From Lepeophtheirus salmonis (lineage: Eukaryota; Arthropoda; Copepoda; Siphonostomatoida; Caligidae): a DNA stretch of 64,000 bases. Below the pieces are notes generated by a model that had not been told where the DNA came from, did not search any database, and saw nothing but the letters and a program-made list of their open reading frames with translations. Positions 43,581 through 55,707 of the stretch are shown here, one piece after another. Within the stretch, counting starts at the first letter, position 1. Each line of letters starts with the position of its first letter. The translations under genes and the position numbers were made by a program. The stretch lies in the NCBI RefSeq assembly GCF_016086655.4, contig NC_052140.2, forward strand, positions 16,740,001-16,804,000. The letters are read 5' to 3'.

Positions 43581-44914
43581 GAGATTTTTTCAAGTACTCC
43601 TAATGTCTCTGATGAAATTGATTTAAATCTTAGATTTTGATTTGAACACAATAAATCATTGAGATATGCTTGATATTTCCCAGTCAGCCAACTTTTCCAT
43701 TAATTCAACAGAATTGTTAAAATAATTGCTCTTCTTAAAAAACCCCAATGATTCCTTTTACAGAGGAAATATTATTTCCTTAGATATGAAGATATTGATA
43801 TGATGGGAAAGTTCGTTAAATTCAATTTGATAGGCTCTTTATGGTAATCGTCATACAAAAATGAAACTAAGATGAAATTGCAACCCTTGGTTGATACTAT
43901 TATATTTTAACTAGGCATTGAAAGTTAACTATAAAACAACTGGAACTTATCAATCATTCTGAATCATGCTGAAGTGTTATATTTTATTAAATTGTTAAGA
44001 TGGAGGGATTTATACTCACTATTAAATTTTAAATTTTTTTAAAGAAAAATATCGTCTAAATAAGTCAGAGTTCACTGGTTTTTTACTATCAAATGGGGTT
44101 TCTGACTGCATATCTATGTACATTGTACGCCTTTACCCATAATTAATCTGGATTATATTTAGAAAGTGAATTTTTATATAGCTACATCGATCCAAAAATA
44201 AACATTTGATTTCCTTTTTTCAATTTTTCTTGTTCCACCAAAATACTACCAAGATATGTAGTCACTGGAAAAGTTGCCCTTAAATTAAATTTGTTCCTTT
44301 TCAATGAGCAGGTATTATAGCTCTTGCCAATCAAAAACATATTTTATCTTTTACATGCTACAATACAGTCCTTCAAAATCAAATTTTGTGCTGAAATACA
44401 TAAATTTGAGTACCTAACAAATATTTAAATTGTTTTTCAACGCTGATATTAGCAATGGACATGATTATAAAAAATGGTCCATAATGTTATTTAGCTCAGT
44501 ATAAAATAGATTTCTAATCCAAATTGTGTCGGGAGTCTCGTGTTCCAATTTCTAGTCAATTTTAGAACATTAGGGAGGTGGTCAGACTTTTAGGGTGGAC
44601 ATTGTTTTTTAACTGTGTTTATCTATGTTTTAAGCCATTACTTTTTCTATATAAGTTTTAAAGTTTTTTATAAGGAAAGAAAATAATAATGAAGACAAAT
44701 AGACAAATTATTTTCAAGATAAACAAATGGTTGAACGTTAAACTAAATATAGAATGTGTACATAAAACTTTTTATGCGTCATGTTCAAAATAAGTAAATA
44801 AACACACGGTTGAATTTTAGTTGTTGCCGTTGTTTTCAAACAATGTGTAAATACTCCATTTAATTCTTTTTTTTAAATAACAAGGAAAAACTATTCTAAT
44901 ATGTATGTATACAT
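43581..44914. other. AT-rich sequence, no gene seen
   Basis: No open frame above background and no repeat ends recognised. Confidence 0.45.
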
Positions 44915-45229
44915 TCTGTCAAAAAAGTACTGGGAATTGTTAAATACTCTCCATTGGATGCAATACACATATTCCAACGTTTTTTTCCGATCCTCGAAAC
45001 AGTTTTTATAGATACTTTTTAGCATGGTCTTTAGCTCCTACCACAAATTTTGTTCTATGGATTCAATAGACTCAAAACAGGTTCCATGGAGTGGCAATTT
45101 AAGTTTCGGGAACAAAAAAATTCACACAGACTTAAATCAGTTGAATAAGGTGGTTGATATATAGTATTTTTTGCGTGTTTGGCTTTAAATTCGCTCACAA
45201 TTGTGGCTCTGTGTGATGGTGCGATAGCA
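44915..45229 (-). pseudogene. Mariner C-terminal third
   Basis: The minus strand reads IAPSHRATIVSEFKAKHAKN then TIYQPPYSTDLSLCEFFCSR, NLN, a frameshift, and KKRWNMCIASNGEY. In mariners the blocks are DNAPxH, PPYSPDLAPCDFFLF and KRWxxCIxxxGxYFE. The third catalytic Asp (S-T-D-L) is kept and the second is lost. The C-terminal end lies near the CTGTCAAAAAAGTACTGGGA word at 44916. Confidence 0.7.
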
Positions 45230-47470
45230 ATGTATAAAATTCAAAAAAATTTCCCTTCAGCGCGAGCAATTTAAATTAAATCCTGCTACTTTATATAATG
45301 TATATTGTGTACAAGTTGTAATTTCTATTAGCAAATTGCAATTTTTTCATTTTGGTATGCATTATTTAATTATAAAATTAGTCTTTCTAATTACCACTTT
45401 TAATTGATACTATCAGTTCCTTTTGGTGTATAATGATGTCATGGTTTTGATTATAAGTAATAGAACTGTGGGCATTTGAACTTCCACAGAATACTTATAT
45501 TATAGTATTTTTGTTTAACATTAGTCAAAAATGACACAAATAATAAATTGATCATCCATGGAATATTCAGTTATTGGATGCTCCTTATCACAAGTAACGT
45601 AAAAAGTAAAACAATGCTTTCTTTTTTTCAAACAGTTAAACATTATTTTCTTGTTTAGATGAATAAAATACAGATTAAAAAATATCCTGACATAGCAAAT
45701 TATGAACTTTGATCATAACAGTACAGTCTAATATATATATGTTGCGTACAAGTATCGTTTTAGTGCATATTATTACCAAAAAAATTAGATAGAACATTTT
45801 TATTTAAGGATTTACAGGATTTCTTTGGATGAGGAGGGTAATACAATGGTTGAAGCAAATTATAAAGTTCATATTGGTACAGTTAAAACGCATGTGGTGA
45901 AAAGTTCCTGGCGTAACAAAGAAAAAATGTTATTTTTCTCATTCAAAATTGGCTTTTTTTAAATTTATAATTATTTTTATTTATTCTGTTTTATGAAGCA
46001 AAGTCCCCATAACACTTTTCAAGCCATTGTTTAGCTTATATAATATTTTTTTCCCATTAAGAAGCACTGTAAAATTAATTCACAAAATTGATTTTGATCT
46101 ATTGTTTTAGAAATAACAAAAGTAGTGTCGTCACACTTAGCAGAATAACTCACAAAATAAATAAGATATTCTCATGAAATTTTGAATTTACTATGATTTA
46201 GGCTGCTACTAACTATAAATGATATTGCATACATAATATTTACTGTTTTTAGTAAAAAACTGAAAAGGATTTGGCAATAAAATATATATTTAAAGGAAAA
46301 GAAGAATTTTAAAAATCGTTATAGAACCCCATTTCTCTAACGGAGTTTGAAGTATGTACATGTAGATGATTTTTGAACCTAAGTGGTTTTTTAGAACTAA
46401 GTGATATATCAGTAAAATTCCGAGTTTTTGACAACATTATAATAATGTACCATTTGACCCCATCTTCAACAAATGGAGAAAAAAAAAGAAGACTACTCTC
46501 ACATCTATTACGATATATACACATTTTCAAAATATTTAAAAAAAATAAGAATGAATTATGAACTTATCATCGTTTACTTTTTGGGGTGTAAGGTGGAGGG
46601 GGAGATAAGTTTTCTCTCCCCCCACCTAAACAGGGGACTACCATTTGTCATTTATTTTCATTCTCCTCTTTTTGAAATATGTTAAGGAACCCAAAGAATG
46701 TTTTACACATGTTTTTAACTAGAGAAATAAAGGATTATGGTAGATTTTTGGAAAGCCATCGAGAGAATAAAATTAATAACTTCATATTTTTGTGTCATAT
46801 TTCTAAGAGGGTGAAAAATGAGGTTCCTTATGGTTCAAAAAAAAAAAATATTGGAATTTATGTGAGTGGCTTTTTTATTTCTTTTTCTTTCTTGGTCATA
46901 TGCTCTGAAGTGGTATTGAATATTTATACATTAGAATGGTTCCTAAAATGTTTTTTTTTTTAAATATTAGGAGGACATAGTCCATAAATGAAGAAATATA
47001 TAAAGTTTAAGTCATATTTATTAAGATTTAGAGGCTGTGTAAATCTTTGACCTTATAAATTTCACAATTTTATTGGGGAATAAAAAAATGTATTAATCTA
47101 AAAAAGTCCATACATTTCAAAAATTAGAGGAGTTTTGAAGGAATAACTAATTTAGATAAAAGGATAATTTAAAAAAAGTTATTATGCAAAGTTATAAAGC
47201 AAAGCTTATCCGTCTGTACGTATTTGTGTAATCCATACATCCATTTTTGATCTGAGAAATATCAAAGTTGTCATATTGATGAAATCTCAGTGCCGTTTTG
47301 CAATTAACATCGAGTGTCATATTAAAAAAAGCAATAAGACCTTATGCAGTATATCTAGAGCTCTAACAAAATATGATTTTAAATCTCTGGATTTCATTTT
47401 TGTATACAACTCTTAGCATACACTCAACAAATACAGTGCTCTATAATGTACATACATCATATACATTTAT
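45230..47470. other. AT-rich sequence, no supported gene
   Basis: Several open frames between 46309 and 46963 (up to 94 codons) are Phe/Lys/Ile-rich with no motif. A C-rich patch, TCTCTCCCCCCACCTAAAC, lies at 46612-46630. Nothing else recognised. Confidence 0.45.
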
Positions 47471-47474
47471 ACAG

Positions 47475-48364
47475 TACAGGGTGCATGGACAAAATCTGCC
47501 GCTTCAAAAAACAAAAAAAAACTACAAGCTTATTTTATAATATTTATTGATAAAATAAAAAAAATCTTTATTAGTATATAAAGCAGCTATCTATTCAATG
47601 TAGCTGCCCTCTGCGGCCAAAACCCGCTCAACGCGGCTACAAAACTGAGAACAGATATTTTGGATCTGCACTGCTTCTATCTCACTGAATTTCTCCCTGA
47701 TGCAGGTGATGAGAGACTGCTTGGTGTTCTGGGAGGAGTAGTTGGCCATGTTCTCCACGTAGAACCATACAAAGTAGTCCAATGGGTTCAAACCCGGTGA
47801 TGAGGGAGGCCAAGAGGAGATGGGTACGAACGCAAAAGCATTTCTTTCATCCACTTAGCTTTGTAGCCGGAGCCGAGTTCTGCTGCCACATCCACGGCCT
47901 GTTGCTGACAACAAACTTGACACAACCCCAAAGACCATGACAGTGGCCGGAAACTTGGTCTTTATGACCCTGGGGGCGTATCTGTTGTCTACGGCAATCC
48001 AGCGATGGTCCTGGGAGTTGTGGATTTGAGCCTGAACGTCCATCGGGTCCGATGTCTCCTCCAGCTGATTCCTGAGACTTCTGACCGTTTTAACTGGCAT
48101 GGGCAGAAGGCCAGAGATGTCAGCATTGCTTAATTTAATGTGATCACTATGCATAATCTGAATAGCAGCGCACCTACGACCTCTCTCATTGAACATCATG
48201 ACTTTTTTGGGCACTTAAAATGATGCTATTGCTACAAGTGGTAAACAAAAATTGAAGCCTATCACCCGGGAAAAATTTTAACACCAAAAACAGACGGATC
48301 AGACATCAGCTGATGGAGTAATATCGTCTTTAAAATGCGGCAGATTTTGTTCACGCACCCTGTA
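47475..48364 (-). mobile_element. Tc1/mariner element, both ends present, core deleted
   Basis: The left end TACAGGGTGCATGGACAAAA (47475-47494) and the reverse complement of the right end, TACAGGGTGCGTGAACAAAA, continue through TCTGCCGC to give at least 28 bases of inverted repeat, both starting with TA. Length is 890 bp, short for the superfamily. The transposase remnant inside is on the minus strand. Ends differ at only two positions in 28, so this is one of the younger copies. Confidence 0.9.
47591..48214 (-). pseudogene. Tc1/mariner transposase in two joined pieces
   Basis: The first open piece (48214-47855) begins MPKKVMMFNERGRRCAAIQI, then a helix-turn-helix remnant LSNADISGLLPMPVKTVRSL. 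Next is HRWIAVDNRYAPRVIKTKFP then ATVMVFGVVSS, the middle of the catalytic core. A deletion and frameshift then join it to WMWQQ-like and MDERNAFAFVP (47854), and SWPPSSPGLNPLDYFVWFYV with a tail ending EGSYIE at 47591. The third acidic position in SPDLNP is Gly here. The segment with the first catalytic Asp is missing. Translation start chosen as the Met before PKKVMMF. Confidence 0.85.
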
Positions 48365-49460
48365 TATACAGAGCTTGTGTGTAAAAATGAATAGAATATT
48401 GCAAGCGTTTAGATCATATCCTATTTTTATAAATCTATTCTCAATAGAGTTTTTAAAATATGAGTGAAGAACTCGTTTTTTTTTTTTTTGTCAAGCTGTT
48501 ATTATTATTATTATATACTTGAGGAGAGAACATATAAGTATTGAGTAATTCCGTGTAAAGGTACTCCTGACAAAAGTAGAGTAACACCTAATATTTCTGA
48601 GGAAATTATTTTCTATATGAGTAAAGCAAAGTATGACGAACGTCTGTCTGTCAACACATGATAACTTCAGGGAATTTCGGGTATTACTGCTAGTAATTTA
48701 ATCGTATACTATACTCGTAAGTAAAGAAGATAACAGAAAAAAACAAATGGCAAAGACCAGCCAGTCGAGAAATATGAGAGGAAGAAGGTGAACTCATCAA
48801 AACTTTTCCACCACCAAATAACATATTTTTATGTACCGCTTATAAGGCGCACTTTTTTGTTTTTTATGTAGAACGTAAGATCAAAAAAAAAAAAAAAAAT
48901 TGTATCAAAATATTTTTTCATCAAAAACTATATATCTTTAGTGAGATGGATAAAACTATTTTAGGAACCATTCTAACATATTTATCCATGTATAAAGAGA
49001 ACAAAAAAGTCCATCATTTTTTTGTGTACAGTAACTTAAAAAAAAAAAATAATACTCAATGGGCTGAAAAAATTAATTTCTATTGACAGGAACAAGAATA
49101 TAAGAATAAAATGTATTTATTCTTTTTTATGATTATTATTATCTAAGATACATTATGTGATCTTAGGGATTTGTGCCAAAATCCTATACTGCTTTTCCCC
49201 CTTTTTTCAATTTCCATCTACCGTGAATGTTGTAGTCTTATTTTTGCCCTCATAACCATTGATTAAATGACTATAATAAAGATGAATAAATAATGAAACT
49301 ATGTGCAATGCAGAATATTCACTATGTTATAAAATGAATTTTTTAAAGTTTTATAAGGAATAATTACTTTATACATCTTGGAGTAGAAAAGAAAAATGGT
49401 TTATAGTCATTTTTTTGTAAATCATGCATAGATTTAATAACATGATTAATTGTGGATTAC
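48365..49460. other. AT-rich sequence, no gene seen
   Basis: Contains poly-T and poly-A runs (48477-48490, 48882-48899). No supported gene. Confidence 0.45.
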
Positions 49461-49462
49461 TT

Positions 49463-50403
49463 ATGGGTCCATTAAAATTTGAACACTTTGAGTTTTAAGC
49501 TTCAACAAGAAATACCTACTTTATTAATTAACAATAAAATTTCAACAAAAACTAATACATAATAATAACATAAAATAGATGTGCGTCTGAGCTCTCTTAA
49601 TGATTAATGTAGCAACCCTTAGGGGCAATGATAGCATCCAGGTGTAGGCGGAAGGCCTGGTTCTTGCTGCAGATGTAGTACTCTGTCATCATGTCCCAGT
49701 GCTGGCCAACAGTGGTTTTAAGGATCTCGGTGTTTGGATGATAGACGCTGTAGGCCTTCTCCTCGACATGTACCCTAAAAGTGTAGTCGAGGGGGTTGGT
49801 ATCAGGGGTTATAAGGGGGACAAGAGTGACAAAAAAGAGTTCAAAAGAGTTTTGCAAAAAAGGAGATGTTTTTCTTTTATGGCTAGTGTCAAAAGTGGGC
49901 GGCCCACCCTCAAAAGAGTTTTGCAAAAAAGGAGATGTTTTTCTTTTATTGCTAGTGTCAAAAGTGGGCGCCCAACCCTCATAAGGCTCTTTTCTCTCAC
50001 TTTTTTTTTAGCTCTTTGGACAATTTTGTGGGAAAACCCGAGATCTGTTGAACGGTCCTCATGGAGTTGGGTGAGATTGGGCCGGGTTGGTTTTTTTACT
50101 CCTCCAGATCCAGTTGAGTTTTTTTGACAGACTCCTTCTTCCTCTCCAACGTTTTGGACTTTCTGACAGGGTATCCGGTGGTCTTGGAGACGCCCAACTA
50201 ATTGGAGTGCACGAATAGAAATTCATCCATCACGTTGAAGTGTCACTTTCTTGACTTGTACGTAAGCTAATGAGCTCAAATTTGCTCTGTTTCGTAACTA
50301 ATTGCTAATGTTTTAGTACATCAATATGTGAATTAATTTCAATCAATCAACCTCCATTAATTATTGAATTAGTAAGTGTTCATATTTCAATGGACTAACC
50401 GGT
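49463..50403 (-). mobile_element. Tc1/mariner element with ends, core deleted
   Basis: The left end GGTCCATTAAAATTTGAACA (49466-49485) then CTTT, and the reverse complement of the right end, GGTTAGTCCATTGAAATATG then AACACTT, form imperfect inverted repeats of about 25 bases. The length is about 940 bp. The transposase remnant inside lies on the minus strand. Confidence 0.75.
49605..50250 (-). pseudogene. Transposase with deleted core and duplicated linker
   Basis: Begins MDEFLFVHSN near 50240. Continues KSKTLERKKESVKKTQLDLE, PISPNSMRTVQQISGFSHKI, VQRAKKKVREKSLM (second DNA-binding subdomain), then RVGRPLLTLAIKEKHLLFCK and TLL. These 23 residues are repeated in tandem, encoded by an exact-length 69-base duplication at 49842-49910 and 49911-49979. 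The frame then jumps to PLITPDTNPLDYTFRVHVEE and the C-terminal tail ending APKGCYINH at 49605. The whole region with the first two catalytic residues is gone, so it is not active. Confidence 0.8.
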
Positions 50404-51635
50404 ATAGTATCATATGCTCCATCTACTATTTAAAAAAATCTATCTTAATGTTGAAGGGTAAAAAAACCCTTAAATGTACTCGAGTAAGAATGGGAAGGGA
50501 AGTAAAAGAGGGTTAATTCACACAGAACATAAACACACTTCATTATTCATATTAAATTATCGTATTTATTTGGATCAAACTTTTCGGTACTTTTTTTGTT
50601 AAAAGACTCCTCGTTTGACATTAAATTAATTCATTTAATTGAAGAAAACATATAGCTACATATGTTGATATTAGTGATGGGGTTTCGTTTGAAAAACTTA
50701 AACCGGTTTCACACCGATATAAAGTATGTTGGATCGCACTAATTCGGTCATTTAACAATAGAACGGCGGTTGTATAATACCAACTAAACCCTTCTCTTTT
50801 AATCAATCAAAATTAGTACATTTTTCTTCAATTTTATCAAAAATTAAGACAAAAAAAAAAAAAGATTTAATGAGCATTCTACATTTATCTTTGGAAAATA
50901 AAAATATATACTAGAGTTGGATTCGAGTATTACTAGAACTAGAAAAAAAAAATACATGACATAATTATAGACGATTTGGTTAAAATTACTCGAACTCATC
51001 CAAAATATCTTGTGAAAAACTTAAAATAGTTTGATCTCGAAAAATAGAAAACTCTAAATATTTTGATGAGTCTCCAATAATCAAGTATTTATTCATATAT
51101 TTTCGATATCAAGGAATATCATATTATTCCTGCAAATTTTGTATATTACTATTTAAATATTCAGGATACTGATAGCACAAAATTTACAAATATTTGTTAT
51201 GAAATTATTTACAACAAAGGATAGGAATGGCGCCATAACCTACAAATTATAACAATTATGCAAGTTATAACTAGTTCTAAGACTTGCTTACAGCTTTCAC
51301 TGCGTAGGCCAAGGGCCACAGAATATTCTTATATTATAAATCTTATGTTTTACTTACTAGTCTATATTTCAAATTGCCCTGTATCGATAGATCCAAATTA
51401 CCTGCTAAAGTGTACCAGAAAAATAAGGAAAAATTGGCATTCTTTAACACATTCAAGTTACTCATTATGTATTTATCAATAACTACAACTTCAGTTCCTA
51501 GTAAGAAGGATCTTCTCATCTTCTGGGGCGATAGTTTCTATAAAGAGAAAAGGATTAATTACGATGTCCTTGTAACCTTGATTAAGAAATTATGAAGGTG
51601 TGTAGATAATTTTGATAATTATCCTAACTGATAGA
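50404..51635. other. Intergenic sequence with a possible hAT-like end
   Basis: TTAGTGATGGGGTTTCGTTT at 50671-50690, followed by AAACCGGTTTCACACCGA, resembles the right end (in reverse complement) and the GGTC-rich interior of the element at 31375-31838. No second end or target duplication was found. Short open frames 50621-51595 have no motif. Confidence 0.4.
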
Positions 51636-51639
51636 ACGA

Positions 51640-51835
51640 CCATTGGCTATCAGAAACCAACGAAGAAGTCCATGGTGTTTAACACACGAAATATCCGTCT
51701 CAAACAGTGGTCTTCGGCGTTGTGGTCTCTGATGGAAAAAATATGCCTGCGTTTTTTTCAAGGCTGGACAGAAAATCGGCCTGGAGGCCTACTATAAGGT
51801 ACTTAGGTACACCATATTGCCCTGGCTGTAGTCCT
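51640..51835 (+). pseudogene. Transposase scrap, same lineage as 16807-18026
   Basis: In shifting frames: SQTVVFGVVVSDGKNMPAFF then FKAGQKIGLEAYYKVLRYTI, LPWL. This is the middle of the catalytic core and nearly matches 17478-17600 (TMVFGVVVSDGKKIPPFFFK). Only about 65 codons survive; no ends recognised. The 61-codon frame 51612-51797 is a shadow in another phase. Confidence 0.75.
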
Positions 51836-51948
51836 CCACAAATAAAGGAATTTTTGGAGAATAAAATTTAAAAAAAAGAACGAAGGTAATTTGTATCAAA
51901 TATACAGCAAAAAAAGTTACAAGAAAGCCCAGCCCCCCACCGCCTCCC

Positions 51949-51974
51949 AAAAAAAAAAAAAAAAAAAAAAAAAA
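51949..51974. repeat. Poly-A run of about 26
   Basis: Preceded by a C-rich patch AGCCCCCCACCGCCTCCC at 51931-51948. It may be a retroposition tail, but no body with known sequence precedes it. Confidence 0.5.
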
Positions 51975-52668
51975 GAAACATGAACTTGGTTGTCATATTG
52001 AATGAGATAATCTACAACTCATTTGACAGGATAAAAAATAAAATCGGGATGGATATAATCAGACCAACAAATTGGTCCATGATTAGAAAACATATATATT
52101 TTTGTCCAAATTGACATATAAAAATAATGTAGGATCGGTCCGGGGAAAAATCTATTATGGGCTGAGTCATCACTAGTAGGCAATCAATACTTTTTGACAT
52201 CTAAAAATGATTCCATGATGTTATTAGTTAACGACATTTTCATAGTTCGGAGCTTTTGATGACTAATAATTACACTGTATAACTATAAAATTATGAACTT
52301 TAAAAAATTAAATTTATGCATATTTCATCCATAAAAAGCCTTCTCCGCATTACATGTACAGTAATAAAATTATTTTTATCTCTAAATAAAGAGTCGTTCA
52401 TATAATATTTTAAATTAACCTCAATACCCTTCAACTTGTATCTATGTATGTAATTCAATTATGACACTTTATTCTCCCATTAATATTGTGGGAGTGGGGG
52501 CGTGGAGTGTAATTAATTATATTGAACGTATGTAAACTTGAGAAGGTCACTTCTAGACTTTTGATTAAATAAAAGTTTAGATGATATCTGTGTGGAACAT
52601 TTGACAATAAAATACCCAGTAATATATTTGTGTAGTAAAAATACATCCAATAATTTTAATGACTTACT
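51975..52668. other. AT-rich sequence, no gene seen
   Basis: No supported gene. Confidence 0.45.
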
Positions 52669-52670
52669 TT

Positions 52671-52815
52671 TTTGTGGCGCATCTTTGACATCAAAATTAT
52701 CGGAACAGAAACGACGAAACCAAAAATTTACCTGATTGGCTGTTAGAGTATTATGACCATACACTCTATTCATATTTCCAGCCGCCTGGCTTGTGTTTTC
52801 GCCTTTATTAACGGC
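52671..52815 (-). pseudogene. Mariner N-terminal DNA-binding fragment
   Basis: The minus strand reads NKGENTSQAAGNMNRVYGHN then TLTANQVNFWFRRFCSDNFD, VKDAPQKSK. It is the first helix-turn-helix region of mariner transposases (VYGxDTLTxxxVxxWFxRFRxGNFDVxDxPRxGRP). Similarity stops at the RSGRP position. It may belong to the same lineage as copy B at 53.5-54.8 kb, but it lies on the C-terminal side of that copy, so it is a separate insertion or a rearranged part. Confidence 0.7.
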
Positions 52816-53038
52816 AAAATGTAATATATTACATATTTTTTATTTGCTGGTGTCCATCTTTGACACGCACTCAAACAATCACAATACTGTATCATAAGGT
52901 ATTGAGGCCGAAGTCTTATCTCTTTCTAAGGCCTTATATTGTATACTGATCGCACTTATACAACGCGAGATACATTTTACCTAAGCCATCTCTTTTAAAA
53001 TAATGGTTTTCTCCTTACTACATCTTATGTACACTAGT

Positions 53039-53120
53039 GTTGTCATGAACCCTCTATTTTCGTACCGGTTCCGGTAAAAAAGCATGTATCAGTATTTCGT
53101 TACGTTAACGGCGAGTGAAT
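53039..53120. repeat. TAGTGTTG-type end with GGTACC-like core
   Basis: CTAGTGTTGTCATGAACCCT at 53035-53054 and then GTACCGGTTCCGGTAAAAAA. Similar in style to the ends at 31375 and 50671. Partner end not found. Confidence 0.35.
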
Positions 53121-53510
53121 GTTTTATGACGTATTGGCGTTGCAAGTACACCTTCAATTACCCATTTAGTGTGTTAGGTCTACTGAAAAGTTCGTAGGGT
53201 GATACCAATAGAATACAATCATCGGATTTTTAGTTAGTATTAACGTTCAAATGATACTTGTACAAGTTTCTCAACAGTCGGATACAAATAACAGAGAACA
53301 TTGGCAAAATTGCAAATATGTGTCTGTTTTACAAAATGAATAGCTTCTTGTTTTTTATCTAATTTCAAAATGATGTTAATCATATTAAATAGTTTTATAT
53401 AAGTTAATTTTCCTCTGCACAACGTAAACAGATGGTTAAACCATACATAGGCTGCTATTTATATTGCTGGCCTGATAATTAAAAAAACAAATGTTCACAC
53501 ACAAAATTGG
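53121..53510. other. Intergenic sequence, no gene seen
   Basis: No supported gene. Confidence 0.45.
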
Positions 53511-53512
53511 TG

Positions 53513-54790
53513 TTATCCATACTTCATAAAGATCAATACACTTTTGCATTCGTTTGACGAAGTTTTGGAATATTTTGTTCCAATCTGATTGAAGTGACTT
53601 CCGAAAAAAGATTTTGAATGTATTTGTGACTTCTTATTGTGATGAAAATCACAAACCACGTAATTTATTTTTGATGTATGGGAATAGAAGGCCCATAATT
53701 TCGAAGTTTTGACTAGCCAGAAACTTTTTAGTTTGAGACGAAGTTTCAATATTTTCATTGTCATGATGTAAAAAGATTCGCCTTTTCTTGAGTTTTTTTT
53801 CTCTTGGATTTCTTGGAAGAAATCCAGCAGACAGATAGCCCCGTACCATTCAGAAGTAACTGTTCTACGTTGCTTCTAATGCAACTGAAGCTACATGATC
53901 TCTCAAACCGAAAAAAACAACAACAATTTGCTTAAATGAGTATCTCCCGCGAACAACTTTTGTTGGATTTGGCTCTTCTTGAAAGACCCAAACAGTCAAA
54001 TGTGGTTTTGTTTTAGGCTCATATGTACAGATCCATGTTTCTACATCTGTGTTAACATTATACAAAGTTTTTGATGCACTCTACAAGTCTTCTTTACTTC
54101 TAAATTTTCATGCAATAACCTGTAGATGCTGGAAACGCAACCAATAGCTTTGATGTGCTTCTCCAAGATACAACTTTTGTTGAACTTGGCTCATCTTGAA
54201 AGACCCATACAGTCAATGTCGGTTTTGTTTTAGGGGCATGCACATCGATCCATGTTTCATGACCTGTAATATTAAAAACAGCTTGGAATGCACCTCTAAC
54301 AAAAAATTACGCATTCCTGTAGATGCTCGTCATATTGATATCCAAAGATATTTCGATGTCCCAGTAAGTTACATCAAGATCTTATTTCATTCGTGCATGC
54401 ACAATATCCATGTATTCTGGTACAACAACTGATTTTGTACGACCTTCACAAAATTCATCGTGGAGTAAACTTCGACCTCGATTGAATTCGTACTTTTTTT
54501 ACTATAAGATGGTGCAGACTATACGGTTTTAAGCTCATCGATGCACTATTGCCTTGATAATCTAGATTGACATTTATGAGTAATCATTGCACGACAGTTT
54601 TCACGCGTCAATTCCAATTTATTACTAGAAAAATTACTTCAAATCACTATAAATTCTCAAATAACTAAACGTAATTATAACGTTGACACTTGTAAATACT
54701 AAGCCCTCAACTACATACTACAGATGGAAGTTATGACACACAGTTTCTTTCAGGGCCGAAATATAAGTAGCAATCTATATATTTATTTAA
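53513..54790 (-). pseudogene. Mariner transposase, copy B, with internal duplication
   Basis: The minus strand order from 54790: leader and N-terminal remnant (CEGRTKSVVVPEYMDIVHAR near 54460); a first module with FNITGHETWIDVHAPKTKPT then LTVWVFQDEPSSTKVV (54290-54140); a second module with NTDVETWICTYEPKTKPHLT then VWVFQEEPNPTKVVRGRYSF (54060-53930); then RIFLHHDNENIETSSQTKKF (second catalytic Asp in HHDN), LASQNFEIMGLLFPYIKNKL; and the tail NECKSVLIFMK near 53520. The two modules are direct duplicates about 200-230 bases apart. The SPDLAPND segment is missing between IMGLL and FPYIKNK. Several stops and frameshifts. Sister of copy A. Confidence 0.85.
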
Positions 54791-55705
54791 TAAAATTAAA
54801 CAACAATGCTAATCCCCTTCAAAGAATGGGAGGGGCTTAAGAATTATGAATGACCCCTAATTTTGTTATTATAAGGTTTTGTTTTGGAGGAAAATGGAAA
54901 CATTCAAGACTTTCTTTTCTCATTACTTACTTATTGTGAGAGGGAGGGGATAATGCAATCAATTACATTATTACAAATAAACTTAGGAAGGTCATTTCCA
55001 CAAATTAAAAGCCAGCCAGACGTTGTTGTTGATGCAAGTAAATAATAGCTACATACTATTAATTCATTAACTGTTCTGTCTCTGAGGAAAACTTTGATTA
55101 CACCATTCTAAGTACTACGTGAATCCCAATTTAATTTGAGTATGGAGCTCATTAATTAATTATTTGTGTTCAATCCCTTTTCCTAATTACATACGTATAT
55201 ACAGCTCATTGGCACCCTTTTATTCAGAGTTTTTGGAAGAAATCATTTAGTTAGGGGACGAAAGGATATAAAAATAAACGAGCTGAAGAAAATGATTACA
55301 AATTCTTAAGAGGGAGAAATGAAATTGGATGCAAAAAAAAATAAAAAAATGATTCATTAGTAAATGATCAAAATAGAAATTATTTTGTTTCCCTACGGGT
55401 TTTTAATTCTTTCATTTGTAAAATATCTTGATTACTTTCTCACCTGTATATTTCTACTCTCAATTAACTGTGTATGTATGTTGTTTTAATTGTATTAAAT
55501 TGAAGTTTTATAATGGGAGAAACTGATGTATACTTGTACATATCATTTTATTATAAGTTATTATAAGGATACTAGAGAGACAAATATAGGTTGCACTATG
55601 CCGCCTTTTTGGGGAACTGCTTGGACAAACGAAGACACTTAGGCGTCTGATATATATCATCTTATGTATATTTCAGTTAACAAAATATTAATAACTAAGT
55701 AAGAC
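54791..55705. other. AT-rich sequence, no gene seen
   Basis: No supported gene. It forms the 3' flank of the eL38 copy. No poly-A tract is present at the expected place. Confidence 0.45.
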
Positions 55706-55707
55706 AA

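Noticed and set aside
46309..46963. Cluster of short open frames
   Set aside because: Phe/Lys/Ile-rich, overlapping on both strands, with no recognisable family.
51931..51974. C-rich patch plus poly-A as a retroposed gene end
   Set aside because: No recognisable gene body precedes it and no target duplication was found.
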